Source: Proteobacteria bacterium ST_bin14
Lineage (GTDB): Bacteria; Pseudomonadota; Alphaproteobacteria; Sphingomonadales; Sphingomonadaceae
Length of the DNA: 64,000 nt
Reading direction: 5' to 3'
NCBI GenBank assembly: GCA_002083655.1
Contig: MSXR01000003.1
Location: 62,001 to 126,000 of the forward strand
Part shown: one piece after another, positions 25,654 to 35,242 of the stretch
Numbering within the stretch: the stretch's first letter is position 1
Layout of the letters: each line of letters starts with the position of its first letter
Notes under the pieces: generated by a model
Database searches by the model: none
Told to the model about the DNA's origin: nothing
Seen by the model: only the letters and a program-made list of their open reading frames with translations
Made by a program: the position numbers and the translations under genes

Positions 25654-27107
25654 GCCGCTTTGCGCTGCCAGCCGATAAATGCTGCCTGCCGCCCCAGCAC
25701 GACGCGATTATAGGCCAGCGCGAACAATACAGAGCTGACCAGCGTGACCACCATGAAATCGATATAATGCAGCGTCACGATACCCGCCGGTTGCAGCCCG
25801 AACGAATAGGCCGCGTAGAGCGCAACGCCCCAAATGACGCCAGCGGTTGCCGCACTGGCCCCCACACCACGAAACATCAGCCCCACGATAAACGCCGACA
25901 GGATCGGCATTGATGACAGGCCGTTCAGTTGCTGCAGCAGATTGATGATGCTCGTGGCGTTTTGATACATCGGCACCAGCGCGATGGATGATAGGGTGAC
26001 GATCACCGTGGTGATGCTGCTCAATCGCCAGTTATCCGCTACCTTGCCAATGAACGGTTTGTGGAAATCGACCGCATACAGCGCAACGGTGGAATTCAGC
26101 ACCGCGCTGGTATGGGCAATTACCGCCGCCGCAATCATCGCCGCGAAGGCGCCTGAAAGCCAGCCGGGCAGCACCTGTGCCACCAATAACCCGTAAGCCT
26201 TGTCGCCCACATTGCCCATCAGCTTGAACGCGACGACGCCGGGCACTGTGACGATGATGGGGATAATCATGATGCGGATCGCAGCCGCCGCCAGCACACC
26301 CTTTTGCGCTTCGCGCACCGTGGGTGCCGTCATCGCCTTTTGGGTGATGTTCTGGTTGGTGGACCAATAGAATATCTGGATGAAGATCATGCCGGTGAAC
26401 AGCGTGTGGAACGGGATGGGCGATGTCGCGCTGCCAATCATCGTGGTGCGTTCCACCGGCACGCCGCCGAACAGATCATATTGTACTGCGGCCAGCGCCA
26501 GCACGACGATCAGCACCGCAATCGCCAGCACGCCGAACCCTGAATAGGTGTCCATCACCGCCACCGCGCGCAGACCCCCCATGATCGTATAGGTCGCGCT
26601 GATCACCGCAAGGATGGCGGCAAACGCCAGCAGCGGAATGCCGCCGCCAAACAGCGATTCCAAAAACAGCGCGCCGCTATACAGCCCGGCGGGCAGATAG
26701 ATCAGGATATTGCCGAACAGGAACAGCCCCGAAATCAGCGTGCGCACGTTGCGGGTATCACCCTGATAGCGCCGGTCGAGCAGTTCGGTAACCGTGGTGC
26801 AATCGTTGCGATAATAAATCGGCACAAAGATGAAGGCCAGGATCAACAGCCCGATAAAGCCCGATATTTCCCACCACGCCAGCAGCAACATCTGGTTGCC
26901 GTTCATGCCGACCAGCTGATCGGTCGACAAATTGGTCAGGGTGATCGATCCGGCAACGAACACCCAGCTCAGGCCACCGCCCGCCAGATACACGTCCTTT
27001 TCGCTGCCATCATGGCGGGCGCTGCGCACTTTCAACCATGTCGCCAGCCCAATCGCCGCCAGCAGCAGCACCGCGACGCCCATTTGAAGCCCGTTATTGA
27101 TGGCCAT
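25650..27107 (-). CDS. Sodium:solute symporter, probable galactose/galactoside transporter (SSS family)
   Basis: This 485-residue protein has about 13-14 predicted membrane helices and belongs to the sodium/solute symporter family. Characteristic segments are GGGLSWVFVAGSITLTNLSTDQLVGMNGN (about residues 44-72) and YYRNDCTTVTELLDRRYQG near 100, both typical of SglT-like sugar symporters, and later FYWSTNQNITQKAMTAPT. Location at the head of the galT-galK operon, divergent from two galactosidases, makes galactose or a galactoside the probable substrate. ATG 27107 is preferred to the TTG at 27116. Confidence 0.9.
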   Translation of the reverse strand: MAINNGLQMGVAVLLLAAIGLATWLKVRSARHDGSEKDVYLAGGGLSWVFVAGSITLTNLSTDQLVGMNGNQMLLLAWWEISGFIGLLILAFIFVPIYYRNDCTTVTELLDRRYQGDTRNVRTLISGLFLFGNILIYLPAGLYSGALFLESLFGGGIPLLAFAAILAVISATYTIMGGLRAVAVMDTYSGFGVLAIAVLIVVLALAAVQYDLFGGVPVERTTMIGSATSPIPFHTLFTGMIFIQIFYWSTNQNITQKAMTAPTVREAQKGVLAAAAIRIMIIPIIVTVPGVVAFKLMGNVGDKAYGLLVAQVLPGWLSGAFAAMIAAAVIAHTSAVLNSTVALYAVDFHKPFIGKVADNWRLSSITTVIVTLSSIALVPMYQNATSIINLLQQLNGLSSMPILSAFIVGLMFRGVGASAATAGVIWGVALYAAYSFGLQPAGIVTLHYIDFMVVTLVSSVLFALAYNRVVLGRQAAFIGWQRKAA

Positions 27108-27161
27108 GCCCGGCAAATCGCCCCCCTTTGCTTATTTTGCGCCAACCATAGGCCGTCACAC

Positions 27162-27173
27162 CTTGCGCGCAAG
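27162..27173. promoter_or_regulatory. Perfect 12-bp palindrome in the galactoside control region, candidate operator
   Basis: CTTGCGCGCAAG is a perfect palindrome in the 90-bp gap between the divergent symporter and alpha-galactosidase genes, 24 bases before the latter's ATG. GCG-centred palindromes of this size are typical of LacI-family binding sites, but no regulator gene is near enough to link to it. The position would let one repressor control both transcripts. Confidence 0.4.
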
Positions 27174-27197
27174 CGGGCCTGCGGCAAGGATTGGCGG

Positions 27198-29285
27198 ATG
27201 ACCTTTACCCCCATTCGTATTGACGGCGAAGCGATCACGATTGTGCTTGGCGCTTCAAACGGTGCGCCGCTGGCGCTGCACTATTTTGGCGCAAAATTGC
27301 CCGCTGATGAGGATTTGGGCGCATTGGCGGCAGCCGTTCAGCCCCGGCGGCACGGATCGCAGCCTGATGCGCCGCAACAGGCGACACTCTGGCCGCAGGC
27401 GGGGCGGGGTTATGCCGGTTTGCCAGCGCTTGCGGTTCGGCGCGGTGAAGCGCTGTTGCCGGTCGATCTGCTGGTGGAGGATGTGGTTGCCGGTGGATGC
27501 ACGGCGCATCTGATGCTGGCTGATCCGGCCGCAGGCGTACGGGTAGCGATCAATTGGGTGATTGGCGCCGGCGATGTGGTGCGCGCGCGCAGCACCATCA
27601 CCAATTTTGGTGCCGTTCCCCTGGCGATTGACCGGGTGGCCAGCATCGCGCTGCCGCTGCCGGGTTGGGCAACGCATGCCACGCGTTTCCATGGGCGCTG
27701 GGCCGGGGAAATGCATGAAGCGACTGCGCCCATTCCGCATGGCAGCAGCGGTGGCGAATCGCGCGGCGGTCGGCCGGGCTTTGGCGGGGCGAACTGGCTC
27801 ATCGCCCATGAACCGGGCTTTGGCACTGATCACGGGCTTGGGATCGCGCTGCACCTTGCGTGGAGCGGGGACCACCAGATGACCATCGAACGCGATGCCG
27901 ATGGGGCGATTGTGCAACTGGCGGCCCGGCTCGACGCGGGCGAAATCATCCTTGCCCCGGGGGAGGATTTTACCACGCCCGATGCGGTTATCGCGGTGGT
28001 GGATGGCGGCAGGAACGCGGTGCGACATGCGCTCCATACGCACATGCGCCGCGACGTACTGCCCGGTCGCGCCGATTGGCCGGTGCGCCGGGTGCACTTG
28101 AACAGCTGGGAAGCGGTGGCGTTTGACATGGATGAGGCCCGGTTGGGCGAGTTGGCACAAGCGGGCAAGGCAATCGGCGCCGAACGCTTCGTGGTGGATG
28201 ATGGCTGGTTCACCGGGCGGCGGGGCGATCAGACCAGCCTGGGCGACTGGACGCCTGATCCGCAGCGTTTCCCGGCCGGCCTTGGCCCTTTGATCGCCAA
28301 GGTCAGCGACCTTGGCATGGATTTCGGGCTGTGGGTTGAACCTGAAATGATCAGCCCCGACAGCGACCTATACCGCGCGCATCCCGATTGGTGTCTGCAC
28401 CGCACCGGGCTGGATCGGTTGACGCAGCGCCACCAGTTGGTGCTCGATCTAACCCAGCGGGCCGTTGCCGAACATTTGTTTGCGGTATTGCACAAGTTGC
28501 TGTCAGCCCACCCGATTGCCTATCTGAAATGGGATCATAACCGCGATCTGTTCCCCAATGACGGCGCGGGTTACGCCCAGACGGTCGCGCTGCATGGCTT
28601 GATTGACGGATTGCGCGCCGTCCATCCCGATGTTGAGATTGAAAGCTGCGCCAGCGGCGGCGGGCGGATCGATTATGCCATGCTGGCGCGCTGCCACCGG
28701 GTTTGGCCAAGCGACAATAATGACGCGGTCGAACGGCTGCGGATCAACCGGGCGTGGAGCCTGTTCCTGCCGCCGGAGGTGACGGGCAATCATATCGGCC
28801 CCAGCCCCAATCCGATCACCGGGCGAATGCTGCCTATGGCGTTCCGCGCCAAGGTCGCGATGTTCGGGCATATGGGGGTGGAGGCTGATCCGGCGGCGAT
28901 GGGTGATGATGACCGCGCCGTGCTGGCCGCGCACATCCAATGCTACAAGGATCACCGCGATATCCTGCACCACGGCCGCGTCCATGAAATGGCCTTTGAT
29001 GATCCGGGGCTGTTCGGGATGATGATCGTGCATCAGGGCAGGGCGCTGGCGTTGGTCGCGCGGACCGATATGGCGCGCGATTACAACGCACCGCCGGTAC
29101 GCTTTGCCGGGCTGGACCCCAATCAGCATTACGCCGTCACCTTTCCGCTGGCCGGCGGGGGTGGCGCGGCTGTGCATACCAGGCTCAGCGGGCGGGCATT
29201 GGCACAGGCGGGGCTCGTGCTGCCGCTATCGCGACCGGCCACCGCTTGTCTGATCCACCTCGACCAAAGGGATATTGCACGATGA
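27198..29285 (+). CDS. Alpha-galactosidase, GH36
   Basis: This 695-residue glycoside hydrolase family 36 enzyme releases terminal alpha-galactosyl residues from raffinose-type sugars or melibiose. The N-terminal beta-supersandwich precedes a TIM barrel with FVVDDGWFTGRRGD, GLWVEPEMISPDSDL, nucleophile D446 in LKWDHNRD, CASGGGRIDYAML, and acid/base D506 in WPSDNNDA. There is no signal peptide, so hydrolysis is cytoplasmic. ATG 27198 is preceded by AAGGA. The stop overlaps the beta-galactosidase start by four bases (ATGA). Confidence 0.95.
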   Translation: MTFTPIRIDGEAITIVLGASNGAPLALHYFGAKLPADEDLGALAAAVQPRRHGSQPDAPQQATLWPQAGRGYAGLPALAVRRGEALLPVDLLVEDVVAGGCTAHLMLADPAAGVRVAINWVIGAGDVVRARSTITNFGAVPLAIDRVASIALPLPGWATHATRFHGRWAGEMHEATAPIPHGSSGGESRGGRPGFGGANWLIAHEPGFGTDHGLGIALHLAWSGDHQMTIERDADGAIVQLAARLDAGEIILAPGEDFTTPDAVIAVVDGGRNAVRHALHTHMRRDVLPGRADWPVRRVHLNSWEAVAFDMDEARLGELAQAGKAIGAERFVVDDGWFTGRRGDQTSLGDWTPDPQRFPAGLGPLIAKVSDLGMDFGLWVEPEMISPDSDLYRAHPDWCLHRTGLDRLTQRHQLVLDLTQRAVAEHLFAVLHKLLSAHPIAYLKWDHNRDLFPNDGAGYAQTVALHGLIDGLRAVHPDVEIESCASGGGRIDYAMLARCHRVWPSDNNDAVERLRINRAWSLFLPPEVTGNHIGPSPNPITGRMLPMAFRAKVAMFGHMGVEADPAAMGDDDRAVLAAHIQCYKDHRDILHHGRVHEMAFDDPGLFGMMIVHQGRALALVARTDMARDYNAPPVRFAGLDPNQHYAVTFPLAGGGGAAVHTRLSGRALAQAGLVLPLSRPATACLIHLDQRDIAR

Positions 29286-31207
29286 TGCGCCTGGGCTGCT
29301 GCTATTATCCCGAACATTGGCCCGAAGAAATATGGGCGGAGGATGCCCGCCGCATGGTCGAGATGGGGCTCACCCGCGTCCGGATCGGCGAATTTGCGTG
29401 GAGCCGGATTGAACCGCAGCCATGGCGGTATGACTGGGGCTGGCTCGACCGTGCGATTGCAACGCTCCACGAAGCGGGGTTGGGGATCATCCTGGGCACC
29501 CCCACCGCCACGCCGCCCAAATGGCTGGTCGATAAAATGCCCGATATGATCGCGGTGGATGCGCAGGGGCGCGAGCGGCGATTTGGATCGCGGCGGCATT
29601 ATTGTTTCTCGCACCTTGGCTATCGCGGTGAGTGCCGCCGCATCGTTGCCGCGCTCGCCGAACGCTATGGCAAACACCCCGGCATCGTCGCCTGGCAAAC
29701 CGATAATGAATATGGCTGCCACGATACCGTCGTCAGCTATTCGGAAAGTGCGGCGCAAGGTTTTCGCCGCTGGCTGGCAGCGAAATATGGGGATGTGGGC
29801 GCGCTCAACATTTCGTGGGGAAATGTGTTCTGGAGCATGGAATATCGGTCATTTTCTGAAATAAACCCGCCAAATTTGACCGTAACCGAACCAAATCCTG
29901 CCCATTTGCTCGATTTTCGGCGCTTTTCGTCGCATGAAGTGGCCAGTTTCAACCGGATTCAGGTCGATATTCTGCGGGCGGAATCGCCGGGTCGCGATGT
30001 CGTGCATAACTATATGGGGTTCTTCGATCAGTTTGATCACCACGCCGTATCGCGTGATCTGGATGTGGCGACATGGGATAGCTATCCGATTGGTTTTCTG
30101 GAACAATTCTGGTTCAGCCGGGATGAAAAACTGCGCTACGCGCGGACTGGCCACCCTGATATCGCTGCCTTCCACCATGATCTGTACCGGGGCTGCGCCA
30201 AGGGGCGATGGTGGGTGATGGAGCAGCAACCCGGCCCGGTGAACTGGGCCGCCCACAACCCTGCGCCGCTGCCCGGCATGGTGCGGCTATGGACGCTGGA
30301 AGCAGCAGCACATGGTGCTGAAATGGTTAGTTATTTCCGCTGGCGGCAAGCGCCGTTCGGACAGGAAATGCATCACGCCGGGCTGCTCCGTCCCGATAGC
30401 GTGGACGATGTCGGCGCGCATGAGGCACGGGCGGCGGCGAGCGATCTGGCGACGCTTGGCGATCTGGGTTTGTCCACAAAATCAGTGGCTTTGCTGTTTT
30501 CTTATGAAGCCGCATGGCTGTTCGATACACAACCGCAGGGCCGCAGTTTTCGCTATATGGAACTGGTGTTCAGCTTTTACACGGCGCTGCGGCGCCTGGG
30601 GCTGGACGTCGATATCCTGCCCGCCGATGCGGCGCTGGATGGCTATGCGATGGTCATCGCGCCGTCGCTGCCGATCGTTAGCAGTGAACTTACAGAGCGC
30701 CTTGTAAGCCTAGCTATTCCCGTGCTTTTTGGTCCTCGCAGTGGCAGTCGAACGCCCGATTTTCAGATACCCGAACGGCTGCCGCCGGGCAATTTGCGTG
30801 CAGCGATTCCCGTCACTATCCCCCGCGTAGAATCCTTGCGCGAGGGTTTGGTCGAACAGGGCGATGGGTTTGCCGTCATGCGCTGGTTCGAGCATGTTGA
30901 GAGCGATTTGGCCCCTGAAGAACGGCTGACTGACGGGCGCGGGGTTGTGTATGCCAGCGGATCCTTCCGCTATCTCGCGGCTTGGCCTGACGAAGCTTTG
31001 CTGGCGCGCGTGCTTCGCCGAATGGCGGGCGAGGCGGGGCTGGTGACGGTCGATCTGCCCCCGGATCTGCGCCTGCGCCGCGCGGGCGATGTGACTTTTG
31101 CCTTCAACTATGGGCCGGATATAATTGATCTGGAAGGTATTTTTAGCGGTGAATTGGTGATTGGTAATGGCTCGGTGCCACCGGCTGGCGTGGTGGCCTG
31201 GCGGTGA
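29282..31207 (+). CDS. Beta-galactosidase, GH42
   Basis: This 641-residue glycoside hydrolase family 42 enzyme cleaves terminal beta-galactosides. The start MMRLGCCYYPEHWPEEIWAEDARRM is typical of the family. The acid/base is E143 in WQTDNEYG and the nucleophile E314 in VMEQQPGPVNW. The A domain (TIM barrel, about 1-380), the B trimerisation domain (about 390-590) and the short C-terminal beta domain are all present at normal length. No signal peptide is seen. It is translationally coupled to the alpha-galactosidase gene, so both linkages are handled in the cytoplasm after import. Confidence 0.95.
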   Translation: MMRLGCCYYPEHWPEEIWAEDARRMVEMGLTRVRIGEFAWSRIEPQPWRYDWGWLDRAIATLHEAGLGIILGTPTATPPKWLVDKMPDMIAVDAQGRERRFGSRRHYCFSHLGYRGECRRIVAALAERYGKHPGIVAWQTDNEYGCHDTVVSYSESAAQGFRRWLAAKYGDVGALNISWGNVFWSMEYRSFSEINPPNLTVTEPNPAHLLDFRRFSSHEVASFNRIQVDILRAESPGRDVVHNYMGFFDQFDHHAVSRDLDVATWDSYPIGFLEQFWFSRDEKLRYARTGHPDIAAFHHDLYRGCAKGRWWVMEQQPGPVNWAAHNPAPLPGMVRLWTLEAAAHGAEMVSYFRWRQAPFGQEMHHAGLLRPDSVDDVGAHEARAAASDLATLGDLGLSTKSVALLFSYEAAWLFDTQPQGRSFRYMELVFSFYTALRRLGLDVDILPADAALDGYAMVIAPSLPIVSSELTERLVSLAIPVLFGPRSGSRTPDFQIPERLPPGNLRAAIPVTIPRVESLREGLVEQGDGFAVMRWFEHVESDLAPEERLTDGRGVVYASGSFRYLAAWPDEALLARVLRRMAGEAGLVTVDLPPDLRLRRAGDVTFAFNYGPDIIDLEGIFSGELVIGNGSVPPAGVVAWR

Positions 31208-31329
31208 ACCCGGCGGGCTGATCGCCAAACGAATGGCGAACGGAGATACGCATCACCAATTGAATCCCGCTCTATCCCTAACCCCCCAAACCTGCTTTTC
31301 TGCGGTGATGGGGCCTGGGGGACAAGCCG

Positions 31330-32616
31330 ATGACGACACAGACACGGCCATTTGGCTTTTGGACGGCAACCGCTTTGGTGGTCGGCGGGATGATCGGGGC
31401 GGGCATTTTCGTTCAGCCAGCGCAGCTTGCGCCGTTCGGCTGGACCGGGGCCGCCGCCTGACTTGTTGCGATCCCCGGCGCGCTGTTACTGGCCTATGTG
31501 CTGTCTTGCCTGACGGCGGCGCGCCCGGAAGCGACTGGGGCGATTGCCATCGTTGCCGAAGGGCTGGGGCCGTTGCCGGGGTTGCTGGTTGGCTGGAGTT
31601 ATTGGGTCGGCATTTGTTCGGCCAATGCCATCATCGCGTTAACGGCGGTGCGATACGGCGCGCAGTTTTTCCCGGTGCTTACGTCCACGTCGCTTGCAAC
31701 TGCGATTGCGGCCTCGGCGTTGATCTGGGCACTGACCGCGCTCAATTTCGGCGGGGCAAAGGGGGCTGGCCGGTTTCAGGTGCTGACAACAGTGTTGAAA
31801 CTGCTGCCGCTGGTGGCGGTCGCGGCGATCCTTGCCGGTTTGGCGATCGTCGAACCCGGGCGCTTTTCGGCCAATCCGCATACGCCGTTCGATTCGACGA
31901 AATTCACGATGGTGCTGACGCTCGCCTTTTTCCCGTTGGTGGGGTTCGAATGCGCGTCGTTGGCGGCTGAGCGCGTGCGCGATCCGGCACGTAACGTGCT
32001 GCGCGCGACCCTGGTCGGCACACTCTTGACGGGTATTCTCTACATCATCCTGTGCAACGGCATCGTGTTCGCGCTGCCTGAAGCGGTGGTCGCTGCGTCC
32101 GACGCACCGATTGCGATGTTTGTTGAAAACTTCTGGGGGCGGGGCGCCGGGCTGGTGATCGCCGCTTTTGCCGCGATTTCGGCGATCGGGTGTCTGAATG
32201 GATGGGTGTTGATGCAGGGCGAATTGCCACTGGGTATGGCCCGCGCGGGCATATTGCCCGCCATTCTTGGCCGCACGACTGAGCGGGATGTGCCGACAAT
32301 CGCCATGATCCTGTCGAGCGCTGTCGCGACTGCGCTGGTCATGTCGGGCGCGATCCCGGGCCTTACCGACGTGCTGACGTTCATGCTGCAACTGACGACG
32401 GCGGCAACGGTGTGGTTTTATTTCGGTGCCTGTGCCGCGGCTTTTGCGTTCGGCATCGTGCGCCCGTTGGCGGTTGTCGGCATGGCGTTTTCGGCCTGGG
32501 TATTATGGGGATCGGGGGTGGAGGCGCTGCTTCTGAGTATCGTGCTGATGCTGACGGCGCTGCCGCTATACTGGCTCGCGCTACGTGGCCGTGTGCTTTC
32601 GGAAAAGGCGGCCTAG
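31330..32616 (+). pseudogene. APC-family amino-acid permease broken by one in-frame TGA
   Basis: A complete 429-codon permease frame starts at ATG 31330 (MTTQTRPFGFWTATALVVGGMIGAGIFV) behind GGGGGAC and ends at TAG 32616. Codon 44, at 31459-31461, is TGA within GWTGAAA-stop-LVAIPGALLLAYV, where homologues usually have Trp (TGG). The remaining 385 codons are intact, with about 11 membrane helices and the APC motifs GWSYWVGICSANAII and FFPLVGFECASLAAERVRDPARN. A restart at ATG 31498 would lack the first helix with its substrate-binding GMIGAGIF. A recent nonsense mutation or a sequencing error are the simplest readings. The 3' end overlaps the next gene by 36 bp. Confidence 0.85.
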
Positions 32617-34203
32617 CAGACTGCGGTCCTTCAAAATCTCATGCGCGGCATTGTGCCCCGGCGCGCCTGTCACCCCACCACCCGGATGCGTGCCCGATCC
32701 GCACATATACAGGCCGGATATGGGCGAGCGGTAATCACCATGCCCCAGTACCGGGCGCGCCGCCCATAGCTGGTCCAGGCTCATCCGCCCATGGAAGATA
32801 TCGCCGCCGATCAGCCCAAACTTGCGTTCCAGATCGAGTGGAGAGTGGATTTGCCGGGCGATGATGCTTGCCTTGAAATTGGGTGCATGCTGCGTGACGC
32901 AATCGATGATGTGATCGGCGGCGGCCTCGCGCTCGTCATCCCATGACCGACCATCTGGCAGCTCCGGCGCAAATTGCTGGCAGAACAGGCTGGCGACATG
33001 CATGCCGGGCGGCGCGAGCGAATCGTCAACGGTCGATGGCAGTTTCATCTCGACGATCGGTGCCTTTGACCATCCAAATGTGCGGGCATCATCATAAGCG
33101 GCGTCCATATAATCCATGCCCGGCGCGATGATGATCCCGGCGGTATGGTGCTCGGCCTTTTCTTTGCCGGGCAATACCGAGAAGTCAGGAAGTTCGCTCA
33201 GCGCAACGTTCATTCGAAACGTGCCTGAACCCGTTTTGAAGTTATCGATCCGGCGCTTGAAATCGGGCTTCAGGTCAGCGGGCGCGATCATCTGCCGATA
33301 CAGCAGGGCAGGGCCTACATTAGCGGCAACGATATCGGCGGCGATTTCCTCCCCCGATTCCAGCCGCACGCCAACCGCTTTGTTGCCATCGACCAGCACC
33401 TGCGCAACCGGGGCTTCAAGGCTGATCTTGACGCCGTGCTCGGCGCACGCTGCTGCCATCGCGGTGGTGATCGCCCCCATGCCGCCCACTGAATGGCCCC
33501 ATGCGCCCTTCTTGCCGTTCACCTCGCCGAAGACGTGGTGGAGCAGCACATAGGCCGAACCCGGCGTGCTGACCCCGGCGTAATTGCCGACCACCGCATC
33601 GAAGGCGAAGGCCGTTTTGACGTGATCGTCCTCATACCAGCCATCGAGGAAATCGCGCGCGCTTTTGGTGAACATGTCGAGCACATCGGCCTGCGCATCC
33701 ACGCTCATGCCCGCCAGCTTGCGCCCCTGCGACGCGGCGCTGAGGAGGGCGGCGATCCCGCCGCCGGCATTGGGTGGCGTCTTCAGCGACAGGTCGCGCA
33801 GTACCTCCGCCACACGCTCCAGCGCTGTTTCATAAGCCGGGAAGGTCTCGGCATCCTTTGCCGAGAAGCGCGCGAACTCTGCCTGCGTCCGCGCGGTGCC
33901 GCCGCCAAGCTTCAGATAGGTGTCGGGAAAGGGGAAGAAATTGCTGATCGTGCGCTCGATAATGCGAAAGCCGCGGTCGTGCAGCTTCATGTCGGCAATC
34001 ACCTGCGGGCGCAGCAGCGACACGGTGTAGCTGGCGGTGGAATTGCGGAATCCGGGGTGAAACTCCTCGGTCACGCACGCCCCGCCAATGATGGCGCGGC
34101 GTTCGAGCACGCGGACTTTGAGTCCAGCGCGGGAGAGGTAGAAAGCGCAAACAAGGCCGTTATGCCCACCGCCGATGATGATCGCGTCGTATCGTTTCGT
34201 CAT
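32581..34203 (-). CDS. FAD-dependent oxidoreductase, phytoene-desaturase/PYROXD2-like
   Basis: This 540-residue flavoprotein starts with a Rossmann FAD-binding segment (DAIIIGGGHNGLVCAFYLSRAGLKVRVLERR, about residues 6-36) and the following GGACVTEEFHPGFRNSTAS. The C-terminal FAD motif is SGLYMCGSGTHPGGGVTGAPGHNAA near 505. It matches the CrtI-like NAD(P)/FAD oxidoreductase family that includes human PYROXD2, whose substrates are mostly unknown. No carotenoid genes accompany it, so a desaturase role is not supported. It overlaps the broken permease tail to tail. Confidence 0.88.
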   Translation of the reverse strand: MTKRYDAIIIGGGHNGLVCAFYLSRAGLKVRVLERRAIIGGACVTEEFHPGFRNSTASYTVSLLRPQVIADMKLHDRGFRIIERTISNFFPFPDTYLKLGGGTARTQAEFARFSAKDAETFPAYETALERVAEVLRDLSLKTPPNAGGGIAALLSAASQGRKLAGMSVDAQADVLDMFTKSARDFLDGWYEDDHVKTAFAFDAVVGNYAGVSTPGSAYVLLHHVFGEVNGKKGAWGHSVGGMGAITTAMAAACAEHGVKISLEAPVAQVLVDGNKAVGVRLESGEEIAADIVAANVGPALLYRQMIAPADLKPDFKRRIDNFKTGSGTFRMNVALSELPDFSVLPGKEKAEHHTAGIIIAPGMDYMDAAYDDARTFGWSKAPIVEMKLPSTVDDSLAPPGMHVASLFCQQFAPELPDGRSWDDEREAAADHIIDCVTQHAPNFKASIIARQIHSPLDLERKFGLIGGDIFHGRMSLDQLWAARPVLGHGDYRSPISGLYMCGSGTHPGGGVTGAPGHNAAHEILKDRSLLGRLFRKHTAT

Positions 34204-34361
34204 GGGGAAGTGGTGCCGTGGCGGCGGTCGATTGTCGAGGGGGGACGAGAGGGCCGGGTCGGGCGCGCAATGGTTCCTTACCCGAATGGGAAAGATGCGC
34301 TACGACGCCGCTGATCTGCCGGGTGACGCGGCCTGCCCCGCATAGACAAAGCGAGAAATCG

Positions 34362-34835
34362 ATGTTCGATGAAGTTGGTTTTCCACGCGGCCCTGACTTG
34401 GGCCACGCCGTCCGCGTCCTCGACACCTTCGTTTACTGTAGCCGTGCCGCCGAGGGCGTGGACGACGCCGAGGTTGATCGTATCATTGAATGGTCGCAAC
34501 GCCGCAATGTCGAACGCGACATTACCGGCGTGCTGGTGTTCGGCAGTGGCGTGTTTTTCCAATGGGTTGAGGGACCGCCCACCGCAGTCGAGAATCTAAT
34601 CGCGAGCCTGTACGGCGATCCGCGCCACTATGACATCGTCCCGCTGGACCGCAGTGTTGACGAGCGCGAGCGGCTATATCCGAATTGGGAGATGGAGCGG
34701 GTCGGTGCCGACGACATTCGCGCGGTGCTGAACGATGCGCTGGAGAGTGCCGAAGACGAAAATAACATCGCGGCCCTCAGGCGTATCCTGAAGCACCTCG
34801 ATTCGGGTCCGCTGGACACGCTTGGGCGACGTTAA
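34362..34835 (+). CDS. BLUF-domain blue-light sensor
   Basis: This 157-residue protein contains a BLUF domain, which binds FAD and shifts a hydrogen-bond network on blue-light absorption. The key residues are present: Tyr in TFVYCSRA near residue 23, Asn in RRNVERDITGVLVFG near 47, Gln in GVFFQWVEG near 65, and Trp in YPNWEM near 104. A short helical tail (about 115-157) may relay the signal. There is no fused output domain, so it would act through a partner. The start ATG 34362 lies at the usual distance before the domain. The small gene 76 bp downstream is a candidate partner. Confidence 0.9.
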   Translation: MFDEVGFPRGPDLGHAVRVLDTFVYCSRAAEGVDDAEVDRIIEWSQRRNVERDITGVLVFGSGVFFQWVEGPPTAVENLIASLYGDPRHYDIVPLDRSVDERERLYPNWEMERVGADDIRAVLNDALESAEDENNIAALRRILKHLDSGPLDTLGRR

Positions 34836-34876
34836 CGCGGTCAGCGAAAGGCGGTTCGAGCCAATCCGCCTTCGCG

Positions 34877-34904
34877 TTGAACGGCAATTGGCGCTTCCTA
34901 TATC
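34877..34904 (+). promoter_or_regulatory. Possible promoter of a leaderless small gene
   Basis: TTGAAC at 34877-34882 and TATATC at 34899-34904 are separated by 16 bases. Transcription would start about six to seven bases later, at or next to the ATG at 34911. No ribosome site is visible before that ATG, which fits a leaderless transcript. Confidence 0.4.
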
Positions 34905-34910
34905 TCGCCT

Positions 34911-35216
34911 ATGGTATTCGATCTCGGCCGTGCGATGCGCAAGAAAGAGGAGTTTGAATCAGCACGTCTGATGGACTTCGCGTTCCGCCGCCACGCGCGG
35001 GCCAGTCGGTTGCTCGCCAAGTCGTTGGGAGTCGATCCTGTTATCGCGGCGTCCTTGGTCGCGACGGTAAACGAAGAAGCGATCCCCCTTCGCCTTGCCG
35101 AGCTGGCGGGCACGACAGCCGAGGAAGCGGATGCCGCGTTTCGAAGGTTCCTGTCGATTGCGCATGCCGAGCTGGTCACCGAACGTGGCGACCCAACCCC
35201 GCATCGGTTGGCGTAA
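34911..35216 (+). CDS. Hypothetical small helical protein
   Basis: This 101-residue protein (MVFDLGRAMRKKEEFESARLMDFAFRRHARASRLLAKSLG...) is predicted to be largely helical, with a basic N-terminal half and an Ala/Glu-rich second half (AELAGTTAEEADAAFRRFLSIAHAEL). No signal peptide, membrane segment or known motif is seen. I do not recognise a family. Codon use matches its neighbours, and the frame is closed on other strands, which favours a real gene. It follows the BLUF gene on the same strand. Confidence 0.6.
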   Translation: MVFDLGRAMRKKEEFESARLMDFAFRRHARASRLLAKSLGVDPVIAASLVATVNEEAIPLRLAELAGTTAEEADAAFRRFLSIAHAELVTERGDPTPHRLA

Positions 35217-35242
35217 AGGGCACGGGCTGTCGATAGCTTGCG

